The notes: generated from the sequence alone by a model not told the origin. DNA of 64,000 bases from Rhizobium sp. C1 (GCF_021026335.1 NZ_JAJNCY010000001.1:1054001-1118000), one strand, 5' to 3'; positions 1-8,229 are shown, numbered from the stretch's first letter. Numbers and translations are program-made.

Positions 1-347
1 TAACATTCAAAATTGCGGCCATTGAGACCGGAGCGATGGATGTTGACCGTTGGAGCAAGAAGTACGCGCGCGGATTTCGACTTCGCCTCCTCCGCCAGCG
101 CCTTGCCGATGGCGCGCGCCAGCGCGGGATCAAAGCTCGAACCGATGGAGATCGCGCAAGGAAAACAGGCCGATTTGATGCCGCCGACCAGCGAGCCGGC
201 GCCGCGTGCGCCATTGGGGCCGTCCGTCACCTTGATCTTCGGAATTTTAAGCCGCGGGATCGCAGCGGTGGTCCAGAAATCAGCGCCCGACAGCAGGGCG
301 ACCTGCTCTTCAAGTGTCATCTTTGCCAGCAGGTTATCAACGGCCAA
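1..347 (-). CDS. Beta-glucosidase, glycoside hydrolase family 3 (5' part only, runs off the window)
   Basis: Only the first ~115 codons lie in the window; the rest is to the left of base 1. The protein starts LTLEEQ-like, followed by LSGADFWTT, TDGPNGARG and LLAPTVNIHRSGLNGRNFE, which are hallmark N-terminal motifs of GH3 beta-glucosidases of the Agrobacterium cbg type; these hydrolyse aryl- or cello-beta-glucosides by a retaining mechanism. The catalytic Asp lies in the missing part. I chose the TTG at 347-345 because a strong GGAGG (353-357 on the complement) sits 5 bases upstream; an in-frame ATG at 320-318 is the alternative. A LacI-type palindrome lies about 45 bases upstream. The family call is firm; substrate is unknown. 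Confidence 0.85.
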   Translation of the reverse strand, partial: MAVDNLLAKMTLEEQVALLSGADFWTTAAIPRLKIPKIKVTDGPNGARGAGSLVGGIKSACFPCAISIGSSFDPALARAIGKALAEEAKSKSARVLLAPTVNIHRSGLNGRNFEC

Positions 348-391
348 GGCTACCTCCTGCCGCTTGCGCGGCTGTCGGTTCCAGCGTTCAG

Positions 392-405
392 CTGAAACGT
401 TTTAG
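392..405. promoter_or_regulatory. LacI/GalR-type operator upstream of the GH3 gene
   Basis: The 14 bases CTGAAACGTTTTAG form a near-perfect palindrome centred on AACGTT, the classic core of LacI/GalR-family operators. It lies 45 bases upstream of the beta-glucosidase start, a normal place for repression of a sugar-use gene. The regulator is not in the window. Inference from motif and position only. Confidence 0.45.
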
Positions 406-528
406 GGATGGACTGTTTAACCGTATCAACCTGCCATTTCAATCTTGTGGCGGAAGGCGATGCCTCGAAATTGACTTGGAGGCGGTGTCAAGCAATGCTC
501 AAACCCTTGAAGAATCGCGGAGAATGAG

Positions 529-918
529 ATGTCGGATACGGTCGGACCGAAGGGTGAATTGACGCTGAGAACGCTGGCCATGCCGGGCGATGCCAATGCT
601 GCCGGCGACATTTTCGGCGGCTGGGTGATGGCCCAGATGGACCTTGCCTGCGGCATTCGTGCGGCCGAGCGCGCCAAGGGCCGCGTGGTCACCGCCGCCG
701 TCAAGGAAATGGCCTTCGCCATGCCGGTGAAGATCGGCGACACGCTGTGCATCTATTCCCACATCCAGTCGGTCGGGCGCACTTCGATCACCCTGCAGGT
801 CGAAGCCTGGGCCCAGCGCTATCTCAGTGACCGGATGGAGCGCGTGACGGATGCCATCTTCATCATGGTGGCACTGGACAAGGACGGCAAGCCGACGCCG
901 GTTCCGCCGGAAGTCTGA
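529..918 (+). CDS. Acyl-CoA thioesterase, YciA/hotdog family
   Basis: A 129-residue single hotdog-fold protein. The segment DANAAGDIFGGWVMAQMD (about residues 21-38) matches the conserved YciA block that contains the catalytic Asp (here in GDIFGG), and VTAAVKEMAF follows as expected. Family members hydrolyse acyl-CoA to free acid and CoA in the cytoplasm. GGAG at 519-522 lies 6 bases before the ATG. The next gene, a cytochrome P450, begins 3 bases after the stop, so the two are almost surely co-transcribed; a shared lipid or fatty-acyl substrate is a reasonable guess but is not shown by sequence. Confidence 0.88.
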   Translation: MSDTVGPKGELTLRTLAMPGDANAAGDIFGGWVMAQMDLACGIRAAERAKGRVVTAAVKEMAFAMPVKIGDTLCIYSHIQSVGRTSITLQVEAWAQRYLSDRMERVTDAIFIMVALDKDGKPTPVPPEV

Positions 919-921
919 GAC

Positions 922-2166
922 ATGACCGTGCAAGAATTTCTGTCCATCGATCCGGCAACCGCCGAAGTCTCGCTCGATGCCCGTCATCCCGGTTTCTACC
1001 GCAACCCCAATCCGGCCTACGCTGCGCTGATCGACATCGGTCCGGCGTTTTACTGGCGCGAACAGAAGCAATGGTACTTCACGCGCTATGACGCGGTGAA
1101 CGCGCTTTTGCGCGACCGGCGCTTCGGCCGGCAGATCACACATATCATGAGCCGCGAAGACGCAGGGCTCGGGGCGGCAGATCCGAAGCTTGCGGATTTC
1201 GACCGCGCCGAATCGAAATCGCTGCTGGAGCTTGAGCCGCCGGAGCACACGCGGCTGCGCACCCTGGTCAACCGCGCCTTCGTCTCGCGCCATATCGAGA
1301 AGCTGCGTCCGGAGATCGCGGCGCTTGCGCATCAGCTGATCGAGGGGTTCGGGCCGAAGGGCGAAGTCGAGCTGCTCTCCGCCTTTGCCGAAATCGTGCC
1401 GGTGACGGTGATTGCCCGCATGATTGGCGTACCGGATGACATGTGCCGTCAATTGCTCGACTGGTCGCATGACTATGTCCGCATGTACCAGTTCGGCCGC
1501 ACGGCGGAGGACGAGGCGCGTGCCAACAGGGCCGCCAAGGAATTCGCCGATTATGTCGTCAAACTCGCGGCCGAGAAGCGTGCCAACCCTCAGGACGATC
1601 TGTTGAGCCTCATGCTGCAGCCGGCGCGCGACGGACAATATCTGACCGAAGAGGAGCTGGTGTCCACGACCATCGTGCTGCTGAATGCCGGCCATGAGGC
1701 GACCGTCCACCAGATCGGCAATGCGGTGAACATCATTCTGCAGAGCGGGCTCGACCCGAAGTCGCTGACACGTGACGAGACCGCGACCGAGCGGCTGGTG
1801 GAGGAATGCTTCCGCATCTCGGCGCCGGTGCATATCTTCGAGCGCTGGGCGCTGGAGGATGTCGAAGTACAGGGGCTGAGTTTCAGAAAGGGCGAGAAGA
1901 TCGGACTGATTCTCGCCGCTGCCAATCTCGACCCCGCGAAGTTTCGCGAGCCGCTGAGCTTCAAGCCGGAACGCGACGAGGGCCAGAACCTCTCCTTCGG
2001 GGCGGGCATCCATTTCTGCATCGGCGCGCCGCTGGCGCGGCTGGAGATGAACACAGTTCTGCCCATCCTCTTCGACCGGCTTCCCGGCTTACGCCTTGCA
2101 GAAGAGCCGCAGGTCAAGGATGTCTATCACTTCCACGGTCTGGAAACCTTGCGGCTTTCATGGTGA
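922..2166 (+). CDS. Cytochrome P450
   Basis: A 414-residue soluble bacterial P450. The heme-thiolate loop FGAGIHFCIG is present with Cys366 as axial ligand, and the ExxR helix appears as EECFR near residue 294. The I-helix reads AGHEAT (residues 256-261): the acid (Glu259) is kept, but the position that normally holds the proton-relay Thr is Ala260, with Thr one residue later. P450eryF is a known enzyme with Ala at this place, where the substrate helps deliver protons. The gene follows the thioesterase by 3 bases. Its 3' end overlaps the convergent LysR gene by 9 bases. No ferredoxin or reductase is encoded nearby, so redox partners must be elsewhere. Substrate unknown. Confidence 0.93.
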   Translation: MTVQEFLSIDPATAEVSLDARHPGFYRNPNPAYAALIDIGPAFYWREQKQWYFTRYDAVNALLRDRRFGRQITHIMSREDAGLGAADPKLADFDRAESKSLLELEPPEHTRLRTLVNRAFVSRHIEKLRPEIAALAHQLIEGFGPKGEVELLSAFAEIVPVTVIARMIGVPDDMCRQLLDWSHDYVRMYQFGRTAEDEARANRAAKEFADYVVKLAAEKRANPQDDLLSLMLQPARDGQYLTEEELVSTTIVLLNAGHEATVHQIGNAVNIILQSGLDPKSLTRDETATERLVEECFRISAPVHIFERWALEDVEVQGLSFRKGEKIGLILAAANLDPAKFREPLSFKPERDEGQNLSFGAGIHFCIGAPLARLEMNTVLPILFDRLPGLRLAEEPQVKDVYHFHGLETLRLSW

Positions 2167-3051
2167 CGCGTCGGGCATGGTGATCTCGCGCGCGAGATCC
2201 AGCCAGGCCTTGGCGGCAAAGGAAAGATAGCCGCCACGACGCCAAACCCAAGCCATATGCCAGTTCATTGCGGGCGAATGAACGGGAATGTGGACCACGC
2301 CCGGGCGTACGCGCAGGTCTGCGATCAGGCGCGGCAAGAAGCCGACGCCGAGGCCCGCGCCGACCAGTTCGACGATGAAATTGATCTGGCCGCTGCGCGC
2401 CGCAATGGCCGGTTCGAACCCCGCCTCGCGACAGCCCTCCAGGATGATGGGATTGAGCGCAAAGCCGCTGTCGAAGAAGATGAGCGGCATCTCCTTCAAT
2501 TCCGCCAGCGCAATTTCACGCCGTCCGGCCAGTGGATGGTTTTCGGCGATGAGGACGTGAAGCGGCTCGCGCGTGACCTCCTGCCAGTCGAGCGCACCCG
2601 GGACGGGCAGCAGTGACGCGCCGAGATCAACTTCGCCTGCCAGCACCATTTCCTCCAGCCGCCGGCTGCCATGCTCGACCAGTTGAATTTCGATGTCCGG
2701 GTGGCGGCTGCGATATTCCGCGAAGATCGGCGCAAACAGGATATCGCTGCCGATAGGCGGCAGACCAAGGCGCAGGGCGCCGCGCTTCAATCCCTTCAGT
2801 TCCGAAAGCTCCGTCAGAAGGTCCTCGCGCTGGGTGAGCATGGTCTGGGCGTGGCGAAAGGCCACCCGCCCCGCATCCGTGAGCGCCGGCTTGGGGCCCG
2901 ACCTGTCGATGAGCGGAAAGCCGAGTTCCTCCTCCAGTTGCCGCACGGACTTACTGATGGCCGATTGGGTGAGGAAGACCGTCTTGCCGGCCTGTGAAAA
3001 GCCGCCCTGCCGGATGACCTCGGTGAAGATGCGCAGCACTCGCAGATCCAT
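2158..3051 (-). CDS. LysR-family transcriptional regulator, CidR-like, divergent from lrgAB
   Basis: A 297-residue LysR protein: N-terminal winged helix-turn-helix (residues 1-60, with FSQAGKTVFLTQSAISKSVRQLEEELG) and a two-lobed effector-binding domain after about residue 90. It is transcribed away from the lrgA-lrgB pair, the usual arrangement for the LysR regulator of CidA/LrgA-type genes. A palindrome at 3062-3079 lies between the two starts and is a likely binding site, so it probably controls both itself and lrgAB. The effector cannot be read from sequence; for CidR homologues carbon overflow or acetate-related signals have been proposed. Confidence 0.85.
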   Translation of the reverse strand: MDLRVLRIFTEVIRQGGFSQAGKTVFLTQSAISKSVRQLEEELGFPLIDRSGPKPALTDAGRVAFRHAQTMLTQREDLLTELSELKGLKRGALRLGLPPIGSDILFAPIFAEYRSRHPDIEIQLVEHGSRRLEEMVLAGEVDLGASLLPVPGALDWQEVTREPLHVLIAENHPLAGRREIALAELKEMPLIFFDSGFALNPIILEGCREAGFEPAIAARSGQINFIVELVGAGLGVGFLPRLIADLRVRPGVVHIPVHSPAMNWHMAWVWRRGGYLSFAAKAWLDLAREITMPDASP

Positions 3052-3061
3052 ATCTATTCCA

Positions 3062-3079
3062 ATAAAGACTTATCTTTAT
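3062..3079. promoter_or_regulatory. Probable LysR operator between the lysR and lrgA genes
   Basis: ATAAAG-N6-CTTTAT is a perfect inverted repeat with 6-base arms. It sits 10 bases upstream of the LysR start and 69 bases upstream of lrgA, the normal place for a LysR autoregulatory and activating site. It fits the loose T-N11-A LysR pattern. Assignment is by position and symmetry only. Confidence 0.5.
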
Positions 3080-3148
3080 GACATCAATTCATTTTACTCA
3101 TATCGCAGTGCAACATATATTTCCAGCACGAAACAAGGAGCCACCCCG

Positions 3149-3571
3149 ATGACAACGCGCCAGATCACACTCTCCGTCCGCCGGATGATGCATGTCAGCG
3201 CCGTGATGCAGATCGCCCTGCTCATTCTCATCTGGCAGGCCGGCGAAGCCGTCGTCCATCTTTTCAATCTTCCGGTTCCGGGCAGCGTCATCGGGCTGTT
3301 TTTCGTTCTGGCTCTGCTTGCAACCGGCCGCATCAACATTGTCAGCCTGCGCAGCGGCGCGAAATTTCTTCTGGCTGAAATGCTGCTTTTCTTCATTCCG
3401 GCGGTTCTGGCCGTCCTCGACCACCGCGAATTCCTCGGCCTGCTCGGCCTGAAGATTTTTGCCGTGATTCTGGTCGGCGCGGCCACGGTCATGATCGTGA
3501 CGGCGCTTGCCGTCGATGTCAGCTACCGCCTGATGATGCGGTTTGGAGAAAGCCATGCCCGCGCTCATTGA
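3149..3571 (+). CDS. lrgA: CidA/LrgA family holin-like membrane protein
   Basis: A 140-residue membrane protein with four hydrophobic segments and the family block LPVPGSVIGLFFVLALLATG near residues 40-60. LrgA/CidA proteins are small holin-like inner-membrane proteins; recent work links them to export or uptake of small metabolites such as pyruvate as well as cell-lysis control. AAGGAG at 3135-3140 is 8 bases before the ATG at 3149. A much longer upstream reading frame exists but runs through the regulator, so this start is preferred. It overlaps lrgB by 17 bases, implying translational coupling and a joint complex. Confidence 0.87.
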   Translation: MTTRQITLSVRRMMHVSAVMQIALLILIWQAGEAVVHLFNLPVPGSVIGLFFVLALLATGRINIVSLRSGAKFLLAEMLLFFIPAVLAVLDHREFLGLLGLKIFAVILVGAATVMIVTALAVDVSYRLMMRFGESHARAH

Positions 3572-4256
3572 AACCATTCTGGCCAGCATGTTCTGGCCTG
3601 CCGCCACGATCGGTGTCTATCTCGCGGCACGTCAGGTCTATCGGCGCTGGCCGAGCCCCTGGCTGTCGCCGCTGCTGATCGCTCCGGTGGTTCTGATCGC
3701 GCTCGCGCTGGTCCTGAAGCAGAGCTACACGCAGTATATTCACGTCACGCATTGGCTGGTTGCCATGCTTGGGCCGGCGACGGTCGCCTTTGCCGTGCCG
3801 ATCTACGAGCAACGCGCCACGATCCGACGCTATTGGCCGGCGCTCGCTTTCGGCGTCGTCGTCGGCAGCACCACGGCCATGATCTCCGCCTGGGGACTTG
3901 CAAGTCTGCTGAGCATTGACGGCACCCTGCGGCTCAGCCTCATGGCGCGTTCGTTCAGCACACCCTTTGCCATGACCGTTTCCAAGGATATCGGCGGCGT
4001 CCCGGATCTGACGGCCATCTTCGTGGTCGTCACCGGCGTCCTGGGCGCTGCTTTGGGCGATCTTCTGATGAATGTCCTGCCGCTCAAATCCGCGATGGCA
4101 CGGGGCGCGCTCTTCGGCATGGGCGCGCACGGTGCAGGCGTTGCGCGCGCCAATCAGATCGGCAACGAAGAAGGCTCGATTGCCAGCCTCGTCATGGTTC
4201 TGGTCGGGTTGGTGAACGTGCTCTTCGCGCCGGTACTCAGCATTCTGCTGCGCTGA
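3555..4256 (+). CDS. lrgB: LrgB/CidB family membrane protein
   Basis: A 233-residue polytopic membrane protein. The motifs RSFSTPFAMTVSKDIGG (about residue 135) and FGMGAHGAGVARAN (about residue 195) are diagnostic for LrgB/CidB. It acts with LrgA in the inner membrane. The ATG at 3555 is preferred because GGAG at 3545-3548 lies 6 bases upstream; a TTG at 3543 is in frame but would overlap that site. The stop is 10 bases from the end of the convergent iron-permease-like gene, leaving no room for a separate terminator. Confidence 0.9.
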   Translation: MPALIETILASMFWPAATIGVYLAARQVYRRWPSPWLSPLLIAPVVLIALALVLKQSYTQYIHVTHWLVAMLGPATVAFAVPIYEQRATIRRYWPALAFGVVVGSTTAMISAWGLASLLSIDGTLRLSLMARSFSTPFAMTVSKDIGGVPDLTAIFVVVTGVLGAALGDLLMNVLPLKSAMARGALFGMGAHGAGVARANQIGNEEGSIASLVMVLVGLVNVLFAPVLSILLR

Positions 4257-4266
4257 GCCTTTGCGG

Positions 4267-4674
4267 CTAGCGGCGCAGGCCGATCTTTTCAGCAAGTTCC
4301 TCAGGTTCTTCGCCAATCTCTTCGGCCTGCGCCTCGATCTCCTTCTTGAGCTTGTCGAGCTCATGCTCATCCAGCTTTTCCGCGCCGATAAGGCGATTAT
4401 GGGCTGCCCCGACAAGAATCAGCTCATCGAGCTTTGCCTGAATCGCTTCGCTGTCGCGATTCTGGGAGTTTTGAAGAACGAAGATCATGAGAAATGTGAT
4501 GATCGTTGTCGAGGTGTTGATAACGAGCTGCCACACATCCGAGAAACCGAAGAGCGGTCCTGTGACCGCCCAAGCAACGACCAGCGTCACCGCAAGAACG
4601 AATGTCGCTGGCTTGCCGGCAAGTTTCGAGGTCTTTGTTGCGAATTTCGAAAACAGCTTTGTGACATCAGCCAT
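4267..4674 (-). CDS. Low-affinity iron permease family (PF04120) membrane protein
   Basis: A 135-residue protein with two closely spaced membrane helices (about residues 22-65, containing AVTGPLFGFSDVWQLVINTSTTIITFLM-type sequence) and an acidic, helical tail rich in Glu and Lys. The region around the conserved W-Q-L-V-I-N-T-T-I-F-L-M-V-F-L-Q-N-Q-R-D block is typical for the family. The name comes from yeast Fet4, but bacterial members are much smaller and iron transport is not proven for them. The ATG at 4674 is chosen for the GGGGAG 8-9 bases upstream. It ends next to lrgB, in the opposite orientation. Confidence 0.75.
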   Translation of the reverse strand: MADVTKLFSKFATKTSKLAGKPATFVLAVTLVVAWAVTGPLFGFSDVWQLVINTSTTIITFLMIFVLQNSQNRDSEAIQAKLDELILVGAAHNRLIGAEKLDEHELDKLKKEIEAQAEEIGEEPEELAEKIGLRR

Positions 4675-4746
4675 GTTGTGTTTCTCCCCGGTATAGGTCC
4701 AGGGAGAAACGTTTTGTTTATTAGCTTGTTCCAATGCGCAAGCGTA

Positions 4747-6042
4747 TCAGGCGGGCTGACTCGATAGCGTTCCCGGCTTGCGGCCGCGATTGATGCCGAG
4801 AACCACGAGCGCCGCAATCAGGCAGGCAAAGCCGGCGATATAGACGGCCGGCATGAAGGTCGCATAGTCGGTGCGGATAAAGCCCGCGCCGAAGGTGGCC
4901 GTGGCCGCGCCAATCTGGTGGGCGGCAAAAACCCAGCCGAACACGATGTTGGCCTGCTGGCGACCGAAATTCGCCACCGTCAGCTTGACCGTCGGCGGGA
5001 CGGTCGCAACCCAGTCGAGACCGTAGAAGACGGCAAAGAGCGACAGCGTGACATAGTCGAAGCCGGACATGGAGAGCGCGATCAGCGACAGGCCGCGCAG
5101 GCCATAGAACCAGAAGAGCAGCCAGCGATTGTCGAAACGGTCGGAGAGCCAGCCGGCGCCCAGCGTGCCGATGAAATCGAAAATGCCGATGGTTGCCAGC
5201 AGTCCGGCAGCCGCAACCGGCAGAATACCGAAATCGCCGCAGATCGAGATCCAGTGCGTCTGCACGAGCCCGTTGGTGCTGAGGCCGCAGACGAAGAACG
5301 AGAAGAACAGTGCCCAGAAGACCGGCTTGCCGATGGCGCCCTTGAGGACCACGAGCGGCGACATGATCAATTCGCCAAAGGAGGCCGCCCGGGCGGGCGG
5401 CGGTTCGATCGCCTTGCCGCCGAAGGGAGCCAGGCCGACATCCGCCGGATAGTTGCGCATGAAGGTGAGCATCAGCACGATGGAAAGCGCCAGCACGATC
5501 ACCATGAGGGAGAGCGCGGTGCGCCAGCCGTAATGCTCGGTGAGGCTTGCGAGAACCGGCAGGAAGATAAGCTGCCCCGTCGCATTGCTCACGGTCATGA
5601 GACCGACGACGAGGCCGCGGCGTGCCTCGAACCAGCGCGTGGCGACCGTCGCGCCGAGAACCAGTGCCGTAAGGCCCGTGCCAATGCCGACAAAAAGGCC
5701 CCAGAAGAGCATAAGCTGCCAGAGCTGCGTCATGAAGAGCGAACACAGAATGCCGAGCGAAATCAGACCGGCGGCGGTCGCGACGACCGCGCGGATGCCG
5801 AACTGGTTCATGAAGACCGCGGCAAACGGCCCGAGCAGGCCGAAGAGAACGAGGCGGATCGCCATGGCGGCGGAGATTTGTTCCGTCGTCCAGCCGAATT
5901 CGGCGCTCAGCGGGCGGATCAGAACGCCGGCGGAGCCCATCGCACCGGCCGTGGCCAGCATGGTCAGGAAGGTGATGCCGATGACCAGCCAACCATAGTG
6001 TATGCCTCTTGCCGCCAGAAATGCAGCCGCGCGCTTTGACAT
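4747..6042 (-). CDS. MFS transporter, likely monocarboxylate/efflux type, MarR-controlled
   Basis: A 431-residue major facilitator with twelve hydrophobic segments; it opens with RGIHYGWLVIGITF and has G-x-x-D/R-type loop residues after helix 2, similar to the oxalate/formate-monocarboxylate branch. AGGAGAG lies 6-7 bases before the ATG at 6042. The MarR gene ends 46 bases upstream on the same strand, and a copy of the MarR palindrome sits inside that gap (6058-6077). The simplest reading is an exporter or importer induced when the MarR ligand, perhaps its own substrate, is present. Substrate not identifiable. Confidence 0.85.
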   Translation of the reverse strand: MSKRAAAFLAARGIHYGWLVIGITFLTMLATAGAMGSAGVLIRPLSAEFGWTTEQISAAMAIRLVLFGLLGPFAAVFMNQFGIRAVVATAAGLISLGILCSLFMTQLWQLMLFWGLFVGIGTGLTALVLGATVATRWFEARRGLVVGLMTVSNATGQLIFLPVLASLTEHYGWRTALSLMVIVLALSIVLMLTFMRNYPADVGLAPFGGKAIEPPPARAASFGELIMSPLVVLKGAIGKPVFWALFFSFFVCGLSTNGLVQTHWISICGDFGILPVAAAGLLATIGIFDFIGTLGAGWLSDRFDNRWLLFWFYGLRGLSLIALSMSGFDYVTLSLFAVFYGLDWVATVPPTVKLTVANFGRQQANIVFGWVFAAHQIGAATATFGAGFIRTDYATFMPAVYIAGFACLIAALVVLGINRGRKPGTLSSQPA

Positions 6043-6057
6043 CTCGTCTCTCCTGTT

Positions 6058-6077
6058 ATGCGGGTATATGCCCGCAT
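6058..6077. promoter_or_regulatory. MarR operator copy 1, in front of the MFS gene
   Basis: ATGCGGG-N6-CCCGCAT: perfect 7-base arms around TATATG. It lies 15 bases upstream of the MFS start and 11 bases past the marR stop. A second copy (6494-6509) stands in front of marR itself. Two copies of the same unusual palindrome at the two starts strongly suggest a specific site for the MarR protein encoded between them. Confidence 0.75.
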
Positions 6078-6088
6078 CTGCGCAAAAA

Positions 6089-6490
6089 TTACAAGTCCCC
6101 AAGCGCCCCGAGGAGGCGATCGAATTCCGCAGCTTCGAGCTTGGTCTCGATGCGGGCCTGCACGTCATTCCAGATCGGCGTTGCCTGCTTCAGGAGCGCC
6201 CTGCCCTCGTCAGTCAAGGACAGCACGGTTTCACGCTGATCCTCTTCGGATGCCGCCATGGACACGAGGCCCATCCGATGCAGGACTTTCGTGTTGCGTC
6301 CGACCGTCGAACGATCCAGATCCTGAAGCGCGCCCAGTTCCGTCAGCGAGACCGGTTGCTTGTGCCGGATATGGCGCAACTGGCTGAACTGCGACACCGT
6401 GATGCCCAACGGCGCAAACGCCTCGTCGTAGACAGCGGTCAGACGACGGGAGAGTTTGCGCAACGCGATGCAGTAACACGAATGAGTCAT
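6089..6490 (-). CDS. MarR-family transcriptional regulator
   Basis: A 133-residue MarR protein with the winged-helix core SLTELGALQDLDRSTVGRNT (about residues 45-65) and C-terminal dimerisation helices. Two cysteines near the N-terminus (Cys5, Cys7) precede the first helix; some MarR/OhrR proteins sense oxidants through a Cys in this zone, but nothing more can be said here. I use the ATG at 6490 rather than an upstream frame extension because the operator palindrome begins 3 bases upstream of it, so the operator overlaps the leader. Autoregulation together with the downstream MFS gene is likely. Confidence 0.9.
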   Translation of the reverse strand: MTHSCYCIALRKLSRRLTAVYDEAFAPLGITVSQFSQLRHIRHKQPVSLTELGALQDLDRSTVGRNTKVLHRMGLVSMAASEEDQRETVLSLTDEGRALLKQATPIWNDVQARIETKLEAAEFDRLLGALGDL

Positions 6491-6493
6491 GAT

Positions 6494-6509
6494 GCGGGTA
6501 TATACCTGC
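6494..6509. promoter_or_regulatory. MarR operator copy 2, in front of marR
   Basis: GCGGGTATATACCTGC, the same site as copy 1 with one arm substitution, placed 3 bases upstream of the marR ATG. On the complement it reads GCAGGTATATACCCGC. Repression by steric block of transcription or translation start is expected. Confidence 0.7.
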
Positions 6510-6554
6510 AATTTAACGAATGCAAGCCGCGGCATTTCGCGGCCTGGCCGGGGC

Positions 6555-6899
6555 CTAAAGGCGGATGACGTAGTCCTTGCGGGTCGTCTCGACGACTTCC
6601 CATGTTCCGTTGAAGCCTGGGCGAACGATCATGCTGTCGCCGGCCTTGAGATGCACCGCTTCGCCGCCCTCTTGCGTCAGGATCGAATGACCCTCGAGAA
6701 TGTGGAAATATTCCCACTCCTCATAGACGACGCGCCACTTCCCGGGCGTTGCCTGCCAGACGCCGGCATAAATGCCGCCGTCAGCCTCTTCGAAATTCCA
6801 GGTCATGAAGCGCGGATCGCCGGAGATGAGCCGGTCGGGCGTGGGTGCGCCCTGCTCCGGCTCGATTGTCGAAAGGTCGAACTTATAGGCTTTCGTCAT
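6555..6899 (-). CDS. Cupin-domain protein, DUF861/EutQ-like
   Basis: A 114-residue single cupin. Sequence around YEEWEYFHILEGHSILTQEGG (about residues 58-78) and LKAGDSMIVRPGFNGTWEV (about residues 83-101) matches the (S)-ureidoglycine aminohydrolase/EutQ-like DUF861 cupins, which are compact beta barrels, often metal-binding or small-molecule-binding. GGAG lies 8 bases before the ATG at 6899. It follows metY by 25 bases on the same strand and is probably co-transcribed, so a link to sulfur amino-acid metabolism is possible but unproved. Confidence 0.8.
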   Translation of the reverse strand: MTKAYKFDLSTIEPEQGAPTPDRLISGDPRFMTWNFEEADGGIYAGVWQATPGKWRVVYEEWEYFHILEGHSILTQEGGEAVHLKAGDSMIVRPGFNGTWEVVETTRKDYVIRL

Positions 6900-6924
6900 G
6901 TCACTCTCCGGCGACTTCGTGGTT

Positions 6925-8208
6925 TCACACAGCCGCCAGCGACTGTTCGAGGTCGGCGACGATGTCGGCGACGTCCTCGATGCCGATCGACAAGCGAACG
7001 ACATCGGGACCCGCGCCGGCGGCAATCTGCTGGGCTTCCGTCAGCTGCTTGTGCGTGGTCGAAGCCGGGTGGATGACGAGCGAACGCGTGTCGCCGATAT
7101 TGGCGAGATGCGAGAAGAGCTTGAGGCCTTCCACAAAGGTCTTGCCGGCGGCATAACCACCCTTCAGGCCGAAGGTGAAGACCGCGCCGGCGCCCTTCGG
7201 CGCGTAGCGCTTCTGCAGCGCATTGTTCGGGTCGTCCGGCAGGCCGGAATAGGAGACCCAGCTGACCTTCTCATGGGCCTTCAGCCAGCTTGCGACCTGC
7301 AGGGCGTTTTCGCAATGGCGCTGCATGCGCAGCGGCAGCGTCTCGATGCCGGTCAGAAGCTGGAAGGCGTTGAAGGGCGAGATCGACGGGCCGAAATCGC
7401 GGAGGCCGAGAACGCGGGCGGCGATCGCGAAGGCGAAATTGCCGAAGACCTGATGGAGGATCATGCCGTTATATTCCGGGCGCGGCTCGGAGAGCATCGG
7501 ATAGTTGCCGGATTTCGACCAGTCAAACGTGCCGCCATCAACGAGGATACCACCCATGGAGTTGCCGTGGCCGCCCATGAACTTGGTGAGCGAATGCACG
7601 ACGATGTCTGCCCCATGTTCCAGCGGGCGCACGAGGTAAGGCGTCGCCATCGTGTTGTCGACGATGAGCGGCAGGCCGTGCCTGTGAGCGACTTCGGCGA
7701 TCGCGGCGATATCGACAAAGGTGCCGCCCGGGTTGGCAAGGCTTTCGATGAAGACGGCACGGGTATCGGCATCAATCTGGCGCTCGAGTTCGGCGAGATC
7801 GAAGGGATCGGCCCAGCGCACCTGCCAGCCGAAGCTCTTGAAAGCATGGCCGAACTGGTTGATCGAGCCGCCATAGAGGCGCTTGGCCGCGACGAAATTC
7901 TTGCCCGGCTGCATGATCGTATGGAAGATCAGAAGCTGCGCGGCATGGCCGGACGCCGTCGCAAGTGCCGCGGTACCACCTTCAAGGGCCGCTACCTTTT
8001 CTTCCAGAACCGCCTGGGTCGGGTTCATGATGCGGGTGTAAATATTGCCGAACTGCTGCAGCCCGAAGAGCGCTGCGGCATGATCCGCATCGTTAAAGAC
8101 AAAGCTGGTCGTCTGGTAGATCGGTGTGGTGCGCGCGCCCGTGGTCGGGTCAGGTTTGGCCCCGGCGTGAACGGCAAGCGTGGAAAATCCCGGAGTGGTG
8201 ACGGTCAT
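6925..8208 (-). CDS. metY: O-acetylhomoserine aminocarboxypropyltransferase (O-acetylhomoserine sulfhydrylase)
   Basis: A 427-residue Cys/Met-metabolism PLP enzyme. The pyridoxal phosphate site reads [18 protein letters not shown] with Lys209 as Schiff-base residue; the N-terminal [14 protein letters not shown] and the long C-terminal insert [16 protein letters not shown] are typical of the MetY branch rather than MetB/MetZ. It makes homocysteine (or methionine) directly from O-acetylhomoserine and sulfide (or methanethiol). GGGAGG precedes the ATG at 8208; an in-frame TTG 15 bases earlier overlaps that site and was rejected. The leader has a small hairpin (8230-8241), but I could not align it convincingly to a SAM-II riboswitch. 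Confidence 0.93.
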   Translation of the reverse strand: MTVTTPGFSTLAVHAGAKPDPTTGARTTPIYQTTSFVFNDADHAAALFGLQQFGNIYTRIMNPTQAVLEEKVAALEGGTAALATASGHAAQLLIFHTIMQPGKNFVAAKRLYGGSINQFGHAFKSFGWQVRWADPFDLAELERQIDADTRAVFIESLANPGGTFVDIAAIAEVAHRHGLPLIVDNTMATPYLVRPLEHGADIVVHSLTKFMGGHGNSMGGILVDGGTFDWSKSGNYPMLSEPRPEYNGMILHQVFGNFAFAIAARVLGLRDFGPSISPFNAFQLLTGIETLPLRMQRHCENALQVASWLKAHEKVSWVSYSGLPDDPNNALQKRYAPKGAGAVFTFGLKGGYAAGKTFVEGLKLFSHLANIGDTRSLVIHPASTTHKQLTEAQQIAAGAGPDVVRLSIGIEDVADIVADLEQSLAAV

Positions 8209-8229
8209 GCTTGATCCTCCCAAAGAGAC

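Noticed and set aside
499-2013. Long minus-strand open frame of about 504 codons opposite the thioesterase and P450 genes
   Set aside because: It is the antisense shadow of two well-recognised genes, with high Arg/His content typical of GC-rich antisense frames and no ribosome site.
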